From an uncultured Acidobacteriia bacterium (GTDB lineage: Bacteria > Acidobacteriota > Terriglobia > Bryobacterales > Bryobacteraceae): DNA of 32,371 bases. This document shows positions 7,881-14,882 of this stretch, one piece after another. Under the pieces are notes generated by a model. That model was not told the origin of the DNA. It ran no database searches and worked only from the letters and a program-made list of their open reading frames with translations. Each line of letters starts with the position of its first letter. The stretch's first letter is position 1. The position numbers and the translations under genes are program-made. The stretch lies in assembly GCA_903828455.1 (NCBI GenBank), contig CAIKMJ010000049.1, positions 1-32,371 on the forward strand, read 5' to 3'.

Positions 7881-8083
7881 TCGAGGTAACCCAGTCCCTT
7901 GAGTTTGCGGATCAGCTCCTCTTTCGACAACGATGCTTCGTGATTCGCCAGTGCCTTCTCGATCGCATGTTCGATAAACTCCTCCACCGAGCTGTAACCG
8001 GCATCCTCGGCCGCGCGGCGCGCGCGTTCGCAGATCGTCTTATTCAGTTTGATGGTGCTTTTCGAAAGCATGGCGTCAATCAC
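7877..8083 (-). CDS. Small ribbon-helix-helix-type protein
   Basis: A 68-residue product from a GTG at 8083; an in-frame ATG at 8071 would give 64 residues and begins closer to the conserved strand. The sequence KSTIKLNKTICERARRAAEDAGYSS then EEFIEHAIEKAL fits the MetJ/Arc/CopG fold: a short beta strand followed by two helices, the second acidic. The tail contains a KEELIRKLKGLGYL motif. Such proteins usually bind DNA as dimers and often act as antitoxins or autorepressors. No toxin gene is adjacent; it lies between two phosphatase-fold genes, 7 bases after one stop and overlapping the next start by 4 bp. It may regulate the operon, but a non-regulatory role cannot be excluded. Confidence 0.75.
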   Translation of the reverse strand: MIDAMLSKSTIKLNKTICERARRAAEDAGYSSVEEFIEHAIEKALANHEASLSKEELIRKLKGLGYLE

Positions 8084-8090
8084 TATGGTG

Positions 8091-9860
8091 TCAGAACAGG
8101 CTCTGTCCCGTCATCTGCGCCGGCCTTTCAACGCCGAACAGCGAGAGCAGAGAAACAGGCAGATCCCTGAGCCGCGGACGCTGCGCCCGCAGGACCCGCG
8201 TGCTGAACAACAGCGCCGGGACTGCTTCCGGATCGATGCAGTGATCCGCAATCCACGCGTCGTCGTTGTCTTCCACCAGACCCGGAGCCGAATCACCGAG
8301 CGTTGTCTGCCAGGAGGCCCGATATCTGGCACTGTAGCCAACGATGAAATCCGGCGCGATGCTGCGATTGTCCGTCGAAGGGTGCGTTGCCGTTACGCTG
8401 GCGATCACCGCGCGCCCATCTGCCGGATCGCGAAATTCCAACAAGGTTTGCCGCACTTCCGGTCCGGCCCGCTTGTCTGAAAGATAAAGTCCGTTCAGCC
8501 CCAGCGCATGCGCCTTCGTGCCGAGGCCTCGCGAAATCAGGAACGTATTCAGGTGAACCGCCCGGTCGAACGCCGCAAAGCCGTGGTCCGACATCACCAT
8601 CAACTCCGCTTCGGGCTCACGCCGCATCACTTCGCCAATGGTGGCATCCACTGCGCGATAAACCTCCAGCAACTCCGCATCGTGCCTGGCCCACAGGACG
8701 TGCGAATTCTGATCCACCGTTGAGATATAGAAAAACAATAGCCCGCCGCTGAATCGGCTGAGTGCGTCTGCCAATAGCCTCCGTTCCTCCCCGAAGACAG
8801 CACGGCTTTGCGCGAGGAACTCCGCCAGGCTGAACACGCCCTGCCGCAGCGCCGCCGTATCTTCCGGAATTCCCAGCGTGGACCATCGCCCCGCACCCGC
8901 CGCCACTTCAGCCGAATAAGAAGCAGGCGTCGAGATCGGCAGCGCCGGATCCGCCGGGTCCACGTTTACCGGCGAAACGTAAATCATGAGGTGCGGGCGC
9001 AACTGTTTCACATACACACGAAACACGCCGTGCGCCGCGATCGCTCGTGTCAACAGCGGAAAGTCCGCGGTCAGCCAGCCGGACCACTCCCCTTCGCGAA
9101 GAAGCGCGGTCGAACTTCCGGTTTGCACCCGCACGTATGGTTGCCGCGGATCGACGTCCACATTCAGTTCCACTGAAGCAAACGCGCGATCCCGCCGCAA
9201 CGTATTTGGCGGACCTTGCAGTTTCAACACCGCGTGCCCGTCACTTACTGCGACTTTGCGAATCAGCCCGCCCGCAACGTCGCGCGAACTTTCCGCCGGA
9301 TCGTCGGTGAAGTAAGTAAAAGTTCCCTGCGTACCGCGCAGATCGGGAGTACCCATTCCGGCGATTTCGCGACCTGCGCCGGACGGCGGATAGTTCGCGG
9401 GAATCCGGACAATCTGCACCGGGACGCCGCGATCTGCCAGATACTCCCAGAACGCCCGTCCTTTGCGAAGCGAAACAACACGCGGACGCGAAAGCGGCAA
9501 TTGCCATCTCCCGAACGGCAGCGTGAAGCGTGGCGCAATAGTTTTATCCGTCGAAAGATACGGCTCCTGCGTAACCGGATCCCGATGCACGAAATCGAAA
9601 ATGCCGTGCTCACCGGGCTCAAGGCCTGTAATGAACGTCGACCACGCCACCGGACTCTGCGGCGGATTCGTCGTTTCTAAATGCGAGTAACTTCCGCGCT
9701 CCCTCAGCGCCTTCAGATTCGGCAGTTCCGCCCAGTGGCGCTCCACAAAGCCAGGATCCATGCCGTCCACTCCGATGACTATTACTTTCCGCTTGTCCTG
9801 CCGGCCGCACGACACCAGCAGCGCCAGCGAAAGGACGCACCACCACTTAAGCCTCGGCAA
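8091..9860 (-). CDS. Alkaline-phosphatase-superfamily (type I phosphodiesterase-like) lipoprotein
   Basis: The open frame extends to a TTG at 9935, but the TTG at 9860 gives a clean lipoprotein signal: basic start, hydrophobic core, LLVSC lipobox and then a charged mature N-terminus (GRQDKRK). I prefer that start (589 residues, 14-nt overlap with the upstream gene), although no good Shine-Dalgarno precedes either. Motifs follow the PF01663-type fold: GVDGMDP with the first metal aspartate, QSPVAWSTFITG with a probable serine nucleophile, DQNSH, MSDHGF, and DHCIDP near the end. It closely resembles the upstream 9847-11742 gene in the last 100 residues. Expected location is a lipid anchor in the inner or outer membrane. 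Likely action is hydrolysis or transfer at a phospho-ester; the substrate is unknown. Confidence 0.85.
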   Translation of the reverse strand: MPRLKWWCVLSLALLVSCGRQDKRKVIVIGVDGMDPGFVERHWAELPNLKALRERGSYSHLETTNPPQSPVAWSTFITGLEPGEHGIFDFVHRDPVTQEPYLSTDKTIAPRFTLPFGRWQLPLSRPRVVSLRKGRAFWEYLADRGVPVQIVRIPANYPPSGAGREIAGMGTPDLRGTQGTFTYFTDDPAESSRDVAGGLIRKVAVSDGHAVLKLQGPPNTLRRDRAFASVELNVDVDPRQPYVRVQTGSSTALLREGEWSGWLTADFPLLTRAIAAHGVFRVYVKQLRPHLMIYVSPVNVDPADPALPISTPASYSAEVAAGAGRWSTLGIPEDTAALRQGVFSLAEFLAQSRAVFGEERRLLADALSRFSGGLLFFYISTVDQNSHVLWARHDAELLEVYRAVDATIGEVMRREPEAELMVMSDHGFAAFDRAVHLNTFLISRGLGTKAHALGLNGLYLSDKRAGPEVRQTLLEFRDPADGRAVIASVTATHPSTDNRSIAPDFIVGYSARYRASWQTTLGDSAPGLVEDNDDAWIADHCIDPEAVPALLFSTRVLRAQRPRLRDLPVSLLSLFGVERPAQMTGQSLF

Positions 9861-11742
9861 TGACTGGCGTGCCCTCCATCCACGCCGGGGCCGCAACGCC
9901 GAACAATCGCAACGCGGTTGGTGCCAGATCCTCAATCCCCGGATCGTCCGCAGTTACTCTCAGGTTAGAAAACAGCACGCCAGGAACGAGTGGCGGATCC
10001 ACGCAATGATCCCCGCACCATGCCTTCTGGTTATCTTCGAAGATAGCCGCACTTACTTTGCCTGTAGCGGCGTCCCAGGAAGCCCGATAACCTTCGCTGT
10101 AACCAATAATCAGATCCGGCGCAGCTTGAAGATACGGTCCGCGATAAATATCTTTCGCCCGGTAAACTGTCCGCACGGCGGTCGCCCCGGCCTCTTCATC
10201 TCGCAGTCCGCCGAGCCTCGCGACTAACTCGTCCGTTAGTGCAGTTGCTTCCTCCGGGCCCACAATCCCCTGCCCTTCGCGGCCGCGCAGATTGAGATAG
10301 ATCCCGGCCAGCCCGAACGTGTAGGCCCGGGTCCGGCTCCAGTCGATGCCCTCCAGATACTCGCCCGACTCCGTGCGCCCTTCTTCCAGCGTGAGATAAC
10401 CTTCGCGCAGCAGCCACGCATTCAGATTCACGCCGCGCCGGAATGAGCAGAATCCGTGATCGGAAAGGATGAACAGCGCCGTGTCCGCATCGGCAAACGC
10501 CAACGTCCGGCCCACGATTTCATCCATTTCACGATAGAGCGGTTCGATCACGTCCGGCCGCCCGTAGAACATGTGCTGCACGCGATCGGTCGTATCGAAC
10601 ACGCAGGCCACAACGCCCCGTCGCGTTTTCTCCAGCGCGCTGAAAAACATAGCCTCGCGTTCCTTGCGAATCAGCGCGGCCTGTTCCAGAAATTCGTCCG
10701 GCCCGATGGCCCCGTCATTCAGCGCGCCGGTATCTTCCGCAAGGCCCAGCGTCGAAAACGTTCCCAGCAGCTTGGCCAGATAAATCGCGTAGTAGGGCGG
10801 ATGGCTGATAGGCAACGCAGGCTCTTCCGGATCGATCTGCACCGGCGTGGCATACAGCGAGAACTCAGGTTCCGTGCCGGTCAGCAGAAACCGCACGATG
10901 CCCCGCGCGCGGCCGAAGCGCAGACGGATCCACGGCGTATACACACCAGCCTTCAGCGCAAACGCCTGCCCCTGAATTTCCAGCTTCCCGTCGCAAACGC
11001 GGAACGGCACCGAACTCCGCTCCGGCCCCGCCAGCGAACCCGTCGGCATAGTGAAGCGCGAATGCGTCCCCTGCGTTCCCTGCAGGTCCAGCGTACACAT
11101 GGCCGAAAGTTCCAGCCCGTTAAAAGCTTCGGGCGGAAACGTCACCGGCACCCGCAGGATGGTGCTGCGCACCGCATGCCGGCCCAGAATCTTCCAGAAC
11201 GGCTCGCTCTTGCGGCGCATCTCCACCGACGCGCGGGAGAGCGGCAAACTCCACCGGCCGATCCGCCAGACCCTCGCTGCAGGCCACACCTTGGCAGGCC
11301 ACACCTTGGCCGACGACAACTCGGGCGCGTAACTGCGCAGATCGCGATTCAGAAAATCGAAGATGTTGTGTTTCGCCGGATTGACGCCCGTGGCGAACGT
11401 CGACCACGCGACGGGCGAAAGCGCCGGAAACGTTGTCCGCAGCCGGCGGTAAGATCCCTGTTCCCGCAGCCGCGAGAAGTTCGGCAGCTTGCCCTCGGCC
11501 ATCATCTTTTCCGCGATCGCCGGATCCATGCCGTCGAACCCCAGAAATATCGCTTTCTTGTAGCGCCCCGCGCGCGGCCGGCGCAGCCACGAAAGCACCA
11601 TGCGAAAAGGCCAGACCACTGCCGACGCAAGGCCCGCCAGAATCGCCAGAAACAGCGACAGAAAGCTGCCGAGAAACGCAAAGCCCGCGCCGGGCCCGAA
11701 ATACGCCGGCAGCACTGCCAACGTGACCGGCCCGAAAGTCAC
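9847..11742 (-). CDS. Membrane-anchored alkaline-phosphatase-superfamily (type I phosphodiesterase-like) protein
   Basis: A 631-residue product from a GTG at 11742 that overlaps the upstream stop as GTGA. One or two hydrophobic segments (about residues 5-47) precede a basic WLRRPRAGRYKK stretch. The catalytic domain begins IFLGFDGMDP, with LSPVAWSTFATG (probable serine nucleophile), DTTDRVQH, LSDHGF and GDHCVDP as metal-site motifs. It is a paralogue of the downstream lipoprotein, sharing the YRASW...EDN...W...DHC.DP...LFS order in the C-terminal part. The difference in anchoring suggests two locations for the same chemistry. The side of the membrane facing the active site is uncertain. An exact 15-bp tandem duplication at 11281-11310 inserts a second Trp-Pro-Ala-Lys-Val unit. 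Confidence 0.87.
   Translation of the reverse strand: MTFGPVTLAVLPAYFGPGAGFAFLGSFLSLFLAILAGLASAVVWPFRMVLSWLRRPRAGRYKKAIFLGFDGMDPAIAEKMMAEGKLPNFSRLREQGSYRRLRTTFPALSPVAWSTFATGVNPAKHNIFDFLNRDLRSYAPELSSAKVWPAKVWPAARVWRIGRWSLPLSRASVEMRRKSEPFWKILGRHAVRSTILRVPVTFPPEAFNGLELSAMCTLDLQGTQGTHSRFTMPTGSLAGPERSSVPFRVCDGKLEIQGQAFALKAGVYTPWIRLRFGRARGIVRFLLTGTEPEFSLYATPVQIDPEEPALPISHPPYYAIYLAKLLGTFSTLGLAEDTGALNDGAIGPDEFLEQAALIRKEREAMFFSALEKTRRGVVACVFDTTDRVQHMFYGRPDVIEPLYREMDEIVGRTLAFADADTALFILSDHGFCSFRRGVNLNAWLLREGYLTLEEGRTESGEYLEGIDWSRTRAYTFGLAGIYLNLRGREGQGIVGPEEATALTDELVARLGGLRDEEAGATAVRTVYRAKDIYRGPYLQAAPDLIIGYSEGYRASWDAATGKVSAAIFEDNQKAWCGDHCVDPPLVPGVLFSNLRVTADDPGIEDLAPTALRLFGVAAPAWMEGTPVIAEA
11281..11310 (-). 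repeat. 15-bp exact tandem duplication inside the phosphodiesterase-like gene
   Basis: Two adjacent identical copies of aggccacaccttggc. They give a 5-residue in-frame repeat (KVWPAKVWPA). Identity at every position suggests a recent slippage event. Confidence 0.85.
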
Positions 11743-12584
11743 CGCAGCAGTCCTTCCACGAAGGGAACCTCCAGCACCTTCTCGTGCTGAATGGGCCCGT
11801 GGCCGAAGTAGCCGTCTTCGCCGAACAGTTCGCCGTGGTCGGAAGTGATCGTGATGTAAGTATTCTTCGGCGCCAGTTCGAACAACTCTGCCACCACGCC
11901 ATCCAGATATCGCACCGCATCGATTTGACGCCCGCGCAACTCAGCCAGTTTCTTCGCGCTGAACGTGCCTCGCTTCGCAGGCGGCAGCTTTCCGCCCACC
12001 ACCAGATCGTCCAGATGCCGGAACACACCATGCACGCCGCTGACAACAGGCCAGGCATTCGGCGGCTCATCCGGCAACGCATACGGATAGTGCGTTTCCC
12101 CCACGTTGAGCAGCCAGAACGTGGGAGCCTCCTCGCTGAATTTCAGCTTCGGCAGCATGGCCCGCATGTCGTTGTGGCGGTCCATCAACTCCCACGAATC
12201 GAACCCGGTATTCAGCAGCGTGGCCGGATTCAGCACCGGCATGGATACCAGCGCGCGCGTCCGGTAGCCCAGCTTGCGCAGCAGCACCGGCAGGTACAGG
12301 CGCGGCAGAAACGATTTGAATTCGAGGTTCCGCACCCCCAGCCGCTCATTGAACCTGAGAAATTCGCGACGGTAGTATTCCGTGGGAAAAATATTCCGCG
12401 GACTGGTGTGCGGCATCAGCCCCATCAGCAGGTTGTAGTGCGACGGCGCGGTCCACGACGCCCACGACCACCGCTTCTCCACGCGCCCCAGCCGTCGCAT
12501 CGCCTTCGGCCGCGCCGCCACGAAAGAATCGTAGCGGCAGCTGTCGAAAACGATGAGGATGTAATTGTTCGGCTGGCTCGTCAT
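11739..12584 (-). CDS. Short sulfatase/alkaline-phosphatase-fold protein, first gene of the operon
   Basis: A 281-residue protein from the ATG at 12584, with CGGA a few bases upstream; a TTG immediately before it is in frame. Motifs of the sulfatase/phosphoethanolamine-transferase fold are present: VFDSCRYDSF (first metal aspartate), TAPSHYNLLMG (Thr in the nucleophile position, no CxPxR), GETHYPY, and SDHGELFGEDGYFGHG with the distal metal ligands. At 281 residues it is shorter than usual (400-550) and has no signal peptide or membrane span, which is odd for a fold normally found in the periplasm. It could be cytoplasmic or act with a membrane-bound partner. Four-base overlap with the next gene and a promoter-like sequence upstream make it the operon's first gene. 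Confidence 0.83.
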   Translation of the reverse strand: MTSQPNNYILIVFDSCRYDSFVAARPKAMRRLGRVEKRWSWASWTAPSHYNLLMGLMPHTSPRNIFPTEYYRREFLRFNERLGVRNLEFKSFLPRLYLPVLLRKLGYRTRALVSMPVLNPATLLNTGFDSWELMDRHNDMRAMLPKLKFSEEAPTFWLLNVGETHYPYALPDEPPNAWPVVSGVHGVFRHLDDLVVGGKLPPAKRGTFSAKKLAELRGRQIDAVRYLDGVVAELFELAPKNTYITITSDHGELFGEDGYFGHGPIQHEKVLEVPFVEGLLR

Positions 12585-12623
12585 CAAAATCCGCGCGGAG
12601 GCGTTTCGCCGGGCTATCGCTCT

Positions 12624-12652
12624 AATCTACGCGATTCCCTGCCCCGCGACAA
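12624..12652 (-). promoter_or_regulatory. Putative sigma-70-type promoter of the phosphatase-fold operon
   Basis: On the minus strand TTGTCG (12652-12647) and TAGATT (12629-12624) are separated by 17 nt. The predicted transcription start is about 30 nt before the ATG at 12584. The spacing is ideal and the boxes are 4/6 matches or better. Confidence 0.45.
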
Positions 12653-12745
12653 CGCGGGTACAGCCACACGGGTAAAGCCTCACGGGTAAAGCCACGCAGA
12701 TCCAGCCACGCAGATCCAGCCACGCAGGCGAGCCGCGCGAACCCA
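12652..12745. repeat. Degenerate 12-14 nt tandem repeats between the operon promoter and tRNA-Pro
   Basis: Two exact 14-nt copies of cacgcagatccagc (12693-12706, 12707-12720) are preceded by two units of cacgggtaaagc(ct) and followed by decayed units. The rest of the gap (12746-12823) holds nothing recognisable. Confidence 0.8.
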
Positions 12746-12823
12746 GCCGCGCGCTGCGAAAGAATCCACAGCGCCTCGGCTTCGGCTGTTCGAGCCGGCT
12801 ATTTTGATTTGTGCGGGTGAAAA

Positions 12824-12900
12824 TGGTCGGGGCGAGAGGATTCGAACCTCCGGCCTCCTGGACCCGAACCAGGCGCTCTACCAGGCTGAGCCACGCCCCG
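12824..12900 (-). tRNA. tRNA-Pro (anticodon CGG)
   Basis: The minus strand folds as a 77-nt cloverleaf. The acceptor stem CGGGGCG pairs with CGCCCCG, followed by discriminator A and an encoded CCA. The D-arm region reads TGGCTCAGCCTGGTAGAGC, the anticodon stem CCTGG/CCAGG encloses loop TTCGGGT with CGG at 34-36, and the T-arm contains GGTTCGAATCC. It decodes CCG. It is divergent from selA. Confidence 0.97.
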
Positions 12901-12908
12901 AATTTTCT

Positions 12909-12914
12909 ATTCTA
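12909..12914 (-). promoter_or_regulatory. Putative -10 box for tRNA-Pro
   Basis: TAGAAT lies 8 nt upstream of the mature tRNA 5' end, at the right place for a very short leader. No convincing -35 hexamer was found. Confidence 0.3.
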
Positions 12915-12952
12915 CATCACCGCTGTGCGTAACTGTTGAGTAACATCAAAAC

Positions 12953-14320
12953 GTGACCTTGCGCGAGCTTCCGTCGGTGCATGAAGTGCTGGAATCGCTG
13001 AGCCCGAAAGCCCGGCAAATACCGCATGAAATCGTGGTCCGGACGATTCGCGCGGCGCTCGGCCGCGCCCGCGATCAACTGCGCGGCGGCACGGAAACGC
13101 CCGCGCCGGTCGCCGCCGCGGTAGAGGCTTCTCTCGCCGCTCTCGCGCGCCCCTCGCTGCGGCCGGTAATCAACGCAACCGGCGTCGTGCTCCACACCAA
13201 TCTCGGCCGCGCTCCGCTCGGCGAACTTGTCGCGCATCCCGGCTACACCAATCTGGAGTACGATCTCGCCACCGGCAGGCGCGGCAGGCGCGACGTCCAC
13301 GCGGGCCGTCTGCTCGAAGCCATTCTCGGCCGCCCCGCCATCGCGGTGAACAACAATGCCGCCGCCCTGTTCCTCATCCTGAACGAACTGGCGGCGGGCG
13401 GCGAGGCCGTGGTCTCCCGCGGCGAGCTGATCGAAATCGGCGACGGCTTTCGCATCCCCGAAATCATGCAGCGTTCCGGCGCCCTGCTTCGCGAAATCGG
13501 CACCACCAACCGGACCAACATCGACGATTACCGCGACGCCATCACCGAACGCACCCGCGTCCTGCTGCGCGTCCATCCCGCCAACTTCCGCATGACCGGC
13601 TTCACCGCGCGCGCCGAACTGGCCGAACTGGTGGCCCTCGGCCGGGAGCGCGGCATTCCGGTTTACGAAGACCTCGGCAGCGGATGTCTGGTCGATCTGC
13701 GCGAATTCGGCATTCGCGAACCTCTGGTGCAGGACAGCCTTGCGGCGGGAGCCAGCCTCGTTTCCTTCAGCGGCGACAAACTGCTCGGCGGCCCGCAGGC
13801 CGGAATCGTCGCCGGCGACCCGGAGCTTGTGGCGCGAGTCCGCCGCAATCCGCTGTTCCGCGCGCTGCGGCAGGACAAGCTGTTTTATCAGGCGATGGAA
13901 ACCACGCTGCGCCACATCGTGCTGGGTGACCTCGATGCAATTCCCGCCCTGCGCATGATCCGCCTGAGCGCCGCGGAGATCAAACATCGCGCCGAAACGC
14001 TGGCGGCGCGCATCGGCGCCCTCGCACGGGTTCAGGCGGGCGAATCGCTGATCGGCGGCGGTTCCGCGCCGGACGTCACCCTGCCCACATGGCTGGTTGT
14101 AATGGAAACGAAGAATGCGGCCGACGACGAGGCCCGGCTGCGCGCGTGCGATCCCCCGGTGATCGCGCGCATTGAAAACGACTGCATCGCCATCGACCTG
14201 CGAACGGTGCCGCCGGAACAGGAAGCGCCGCTGCTTGCGGCGCTCGTCGGGAAACCGGCTGGCCTCGAATCGCGCGATGAAGCTACGCGCGTTCCTGATA
14301 CGTCCCTTCGGACGTGTTGA
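12953..14320 (+). CDS. selA: L-seryl-tRNA(Sec) selenium transferase
   Basis: A 455-residue product from a GTG at 12953, close to the family's usual 450-470. SelA is a PLP enzyme that converts seryl-tRNA(Sec) to selenocysteinyl-tRNA(Sec) with selenophosphate, in the cytoplasm. The sequence shows the N-terminal helical domain, then NATGVVLHTNLGRAPL (about 74-89), the NNNAAA segment near 133, the YEDLGSG region near 238-244, and SFSGDKLLGGPQAG with Lys276 as the PLP lysine. This implies selenoprotein synthesis, but selB, selD, tRNA-Sec and any obvious UGA-containing gene are absent here. The final 38 bases overlap the convergent efp gene, and the tail beyond the last conserved region looks unstructured. 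Confidence 0.96.
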   Translation: MTLRELPSVHEVLESLSPKARQIPHEIVVRTIRAALGRARDQLRGGTETPAPVAAAVEASLAALARPSLRPVINATGVVLHTNLGRAPLGELVAHPGYTNLEYDLATGRRGRRDVHAGRLLEAILGRPAIAVNNNAAALFLILNELAAGGEAVVSRGELIEIGDGFRIPEIMQRSGALLREIGTTNRTNIDDYRDAITERTRVLLRVHPANFRMTGFTARAELAELVALGRERGIPVYEDLGSGCLVDLREFGIREPLVQDSLAAGASLVSFSGDKLLGGPQAGIVAGDPELVARVRRNPLFRALRQDKLFYQAMETTLRHIVLGDLDAIPALRMIRLSAAEIKHRAETLAARIGALARVQAGESLIGGGSAPDVTLPTWLVVMETKNAADDEARLRACDPPVIARIENDCIAIDLRTVPPEQEAPLLAALVGKPAGLESRDEATRVPDTSLRTC

Positions 14321-14840
14321 TGCGGATCTTCTCGCCTTCGTTGATGAACGGCGGCACCTGCACCACGAGGCCCGTCTCCATCTTCGCCGGCTTGGTCACG
14401 TTGGAAACCGTGGCGCCCTTCAGTCCCGGCTCCGTCTCCACCACCGTCATATCCACGGTCGGCGGCAGTTCCACACCGATCGGCTTGTCTTCGTAAAACT
14501 CCACCGTGACTTTGAGCTGCGGAATCAGATACTCCGTCGCATCGCCGAGCAGTTCCTTGGTCAGGTGCATCTGCTCGTAATTCTCGGTGTTCATGAAGTA
14601 GTAGTATTCGCCGTCATCGTACAAATACTCCATGTCCTTCTGTTCGAGGATGGCCTTTTCTACCTTGTCGTCCGTCGAAAAGCGGTGCTCGTTCATGGAG
14701 CCGTTGCGGAGGCTGCGCATACGCACCTGAACGAAGCCGCGGAGGTTGCCCGGCGTCCGGTGAGTCATGGTGAAGATGGAATAGAGCTCGTTGTTGAACT
14801 TAATCACCATTCCGGGGCGCAGTTGTGTTGCGGAAAGCAT
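14283..14840 (-). CDS. efp: Translation elongation factor P
   Basis: A 185-residue protein from the ATG at 14840, full length for EF-P. It binds between the ribosomal P and E sites and relieves stalling at proline runs. The three beta-barrel domains are recognisable: the N-terminal KOW-like domain starting LSATQLRPGMVIKF, a middle domain with YYYFMNTENYEQ, and a C-terminal domain ending GEKIRINTSEGTYQERA. The domain I loop reads RTPGNLRGF. Aligned with E. coli PGK34GQAF this puts Asn32 where a modified Lys or Arg usually sits, so the known lysylation, rhamnosylation and aminopentanol routes lack their residue. A weak GGAG lies 12 nt upstream. tRNA-Pro(CGG) is nearby, a suggestive but probably accidental neighbour. 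Confidence 0.96.
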   Translation of the reverse strand: MLSATQLRPGMVIKFNNELYSIFTMTHRTPGNLRGFVQVRMRSLRNGSMNEHRFSTDDKVEKAILEQKDMEYLYDDGEYYYFMNTENYEQMHLTKELLGDATEYLIPQLKVTVEFYEDKPIGVELPPTVDMTVVETEPGLKGATVSNVTKPAKMETGLVVQVPPFINEGEKIRINTSEGTYQERA

Positions 14841-14882
14841 TCGTGTTGAAAACTCCAGACTTTATAGGGTTGGAATTGCTTA

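Noticed and set aside
7877-8083. Toxin-antitoxin pair
   Set aside because: Only an RHH-like protein is present; both neighbours are large phosphatase-fold enzymes, not toxins.
10456-11790. 444-codon open frame on the plus strand
   Set aside because: It is antisense to the phosphodiesterase-like gene with conserved metal motifs; low-complexity Arg/His/Gln content.
12917-13987. 356-codon open frame on the minus strand
   Set aside because: It is antisense to selA, which has an intact PLP lysine and family motifs.
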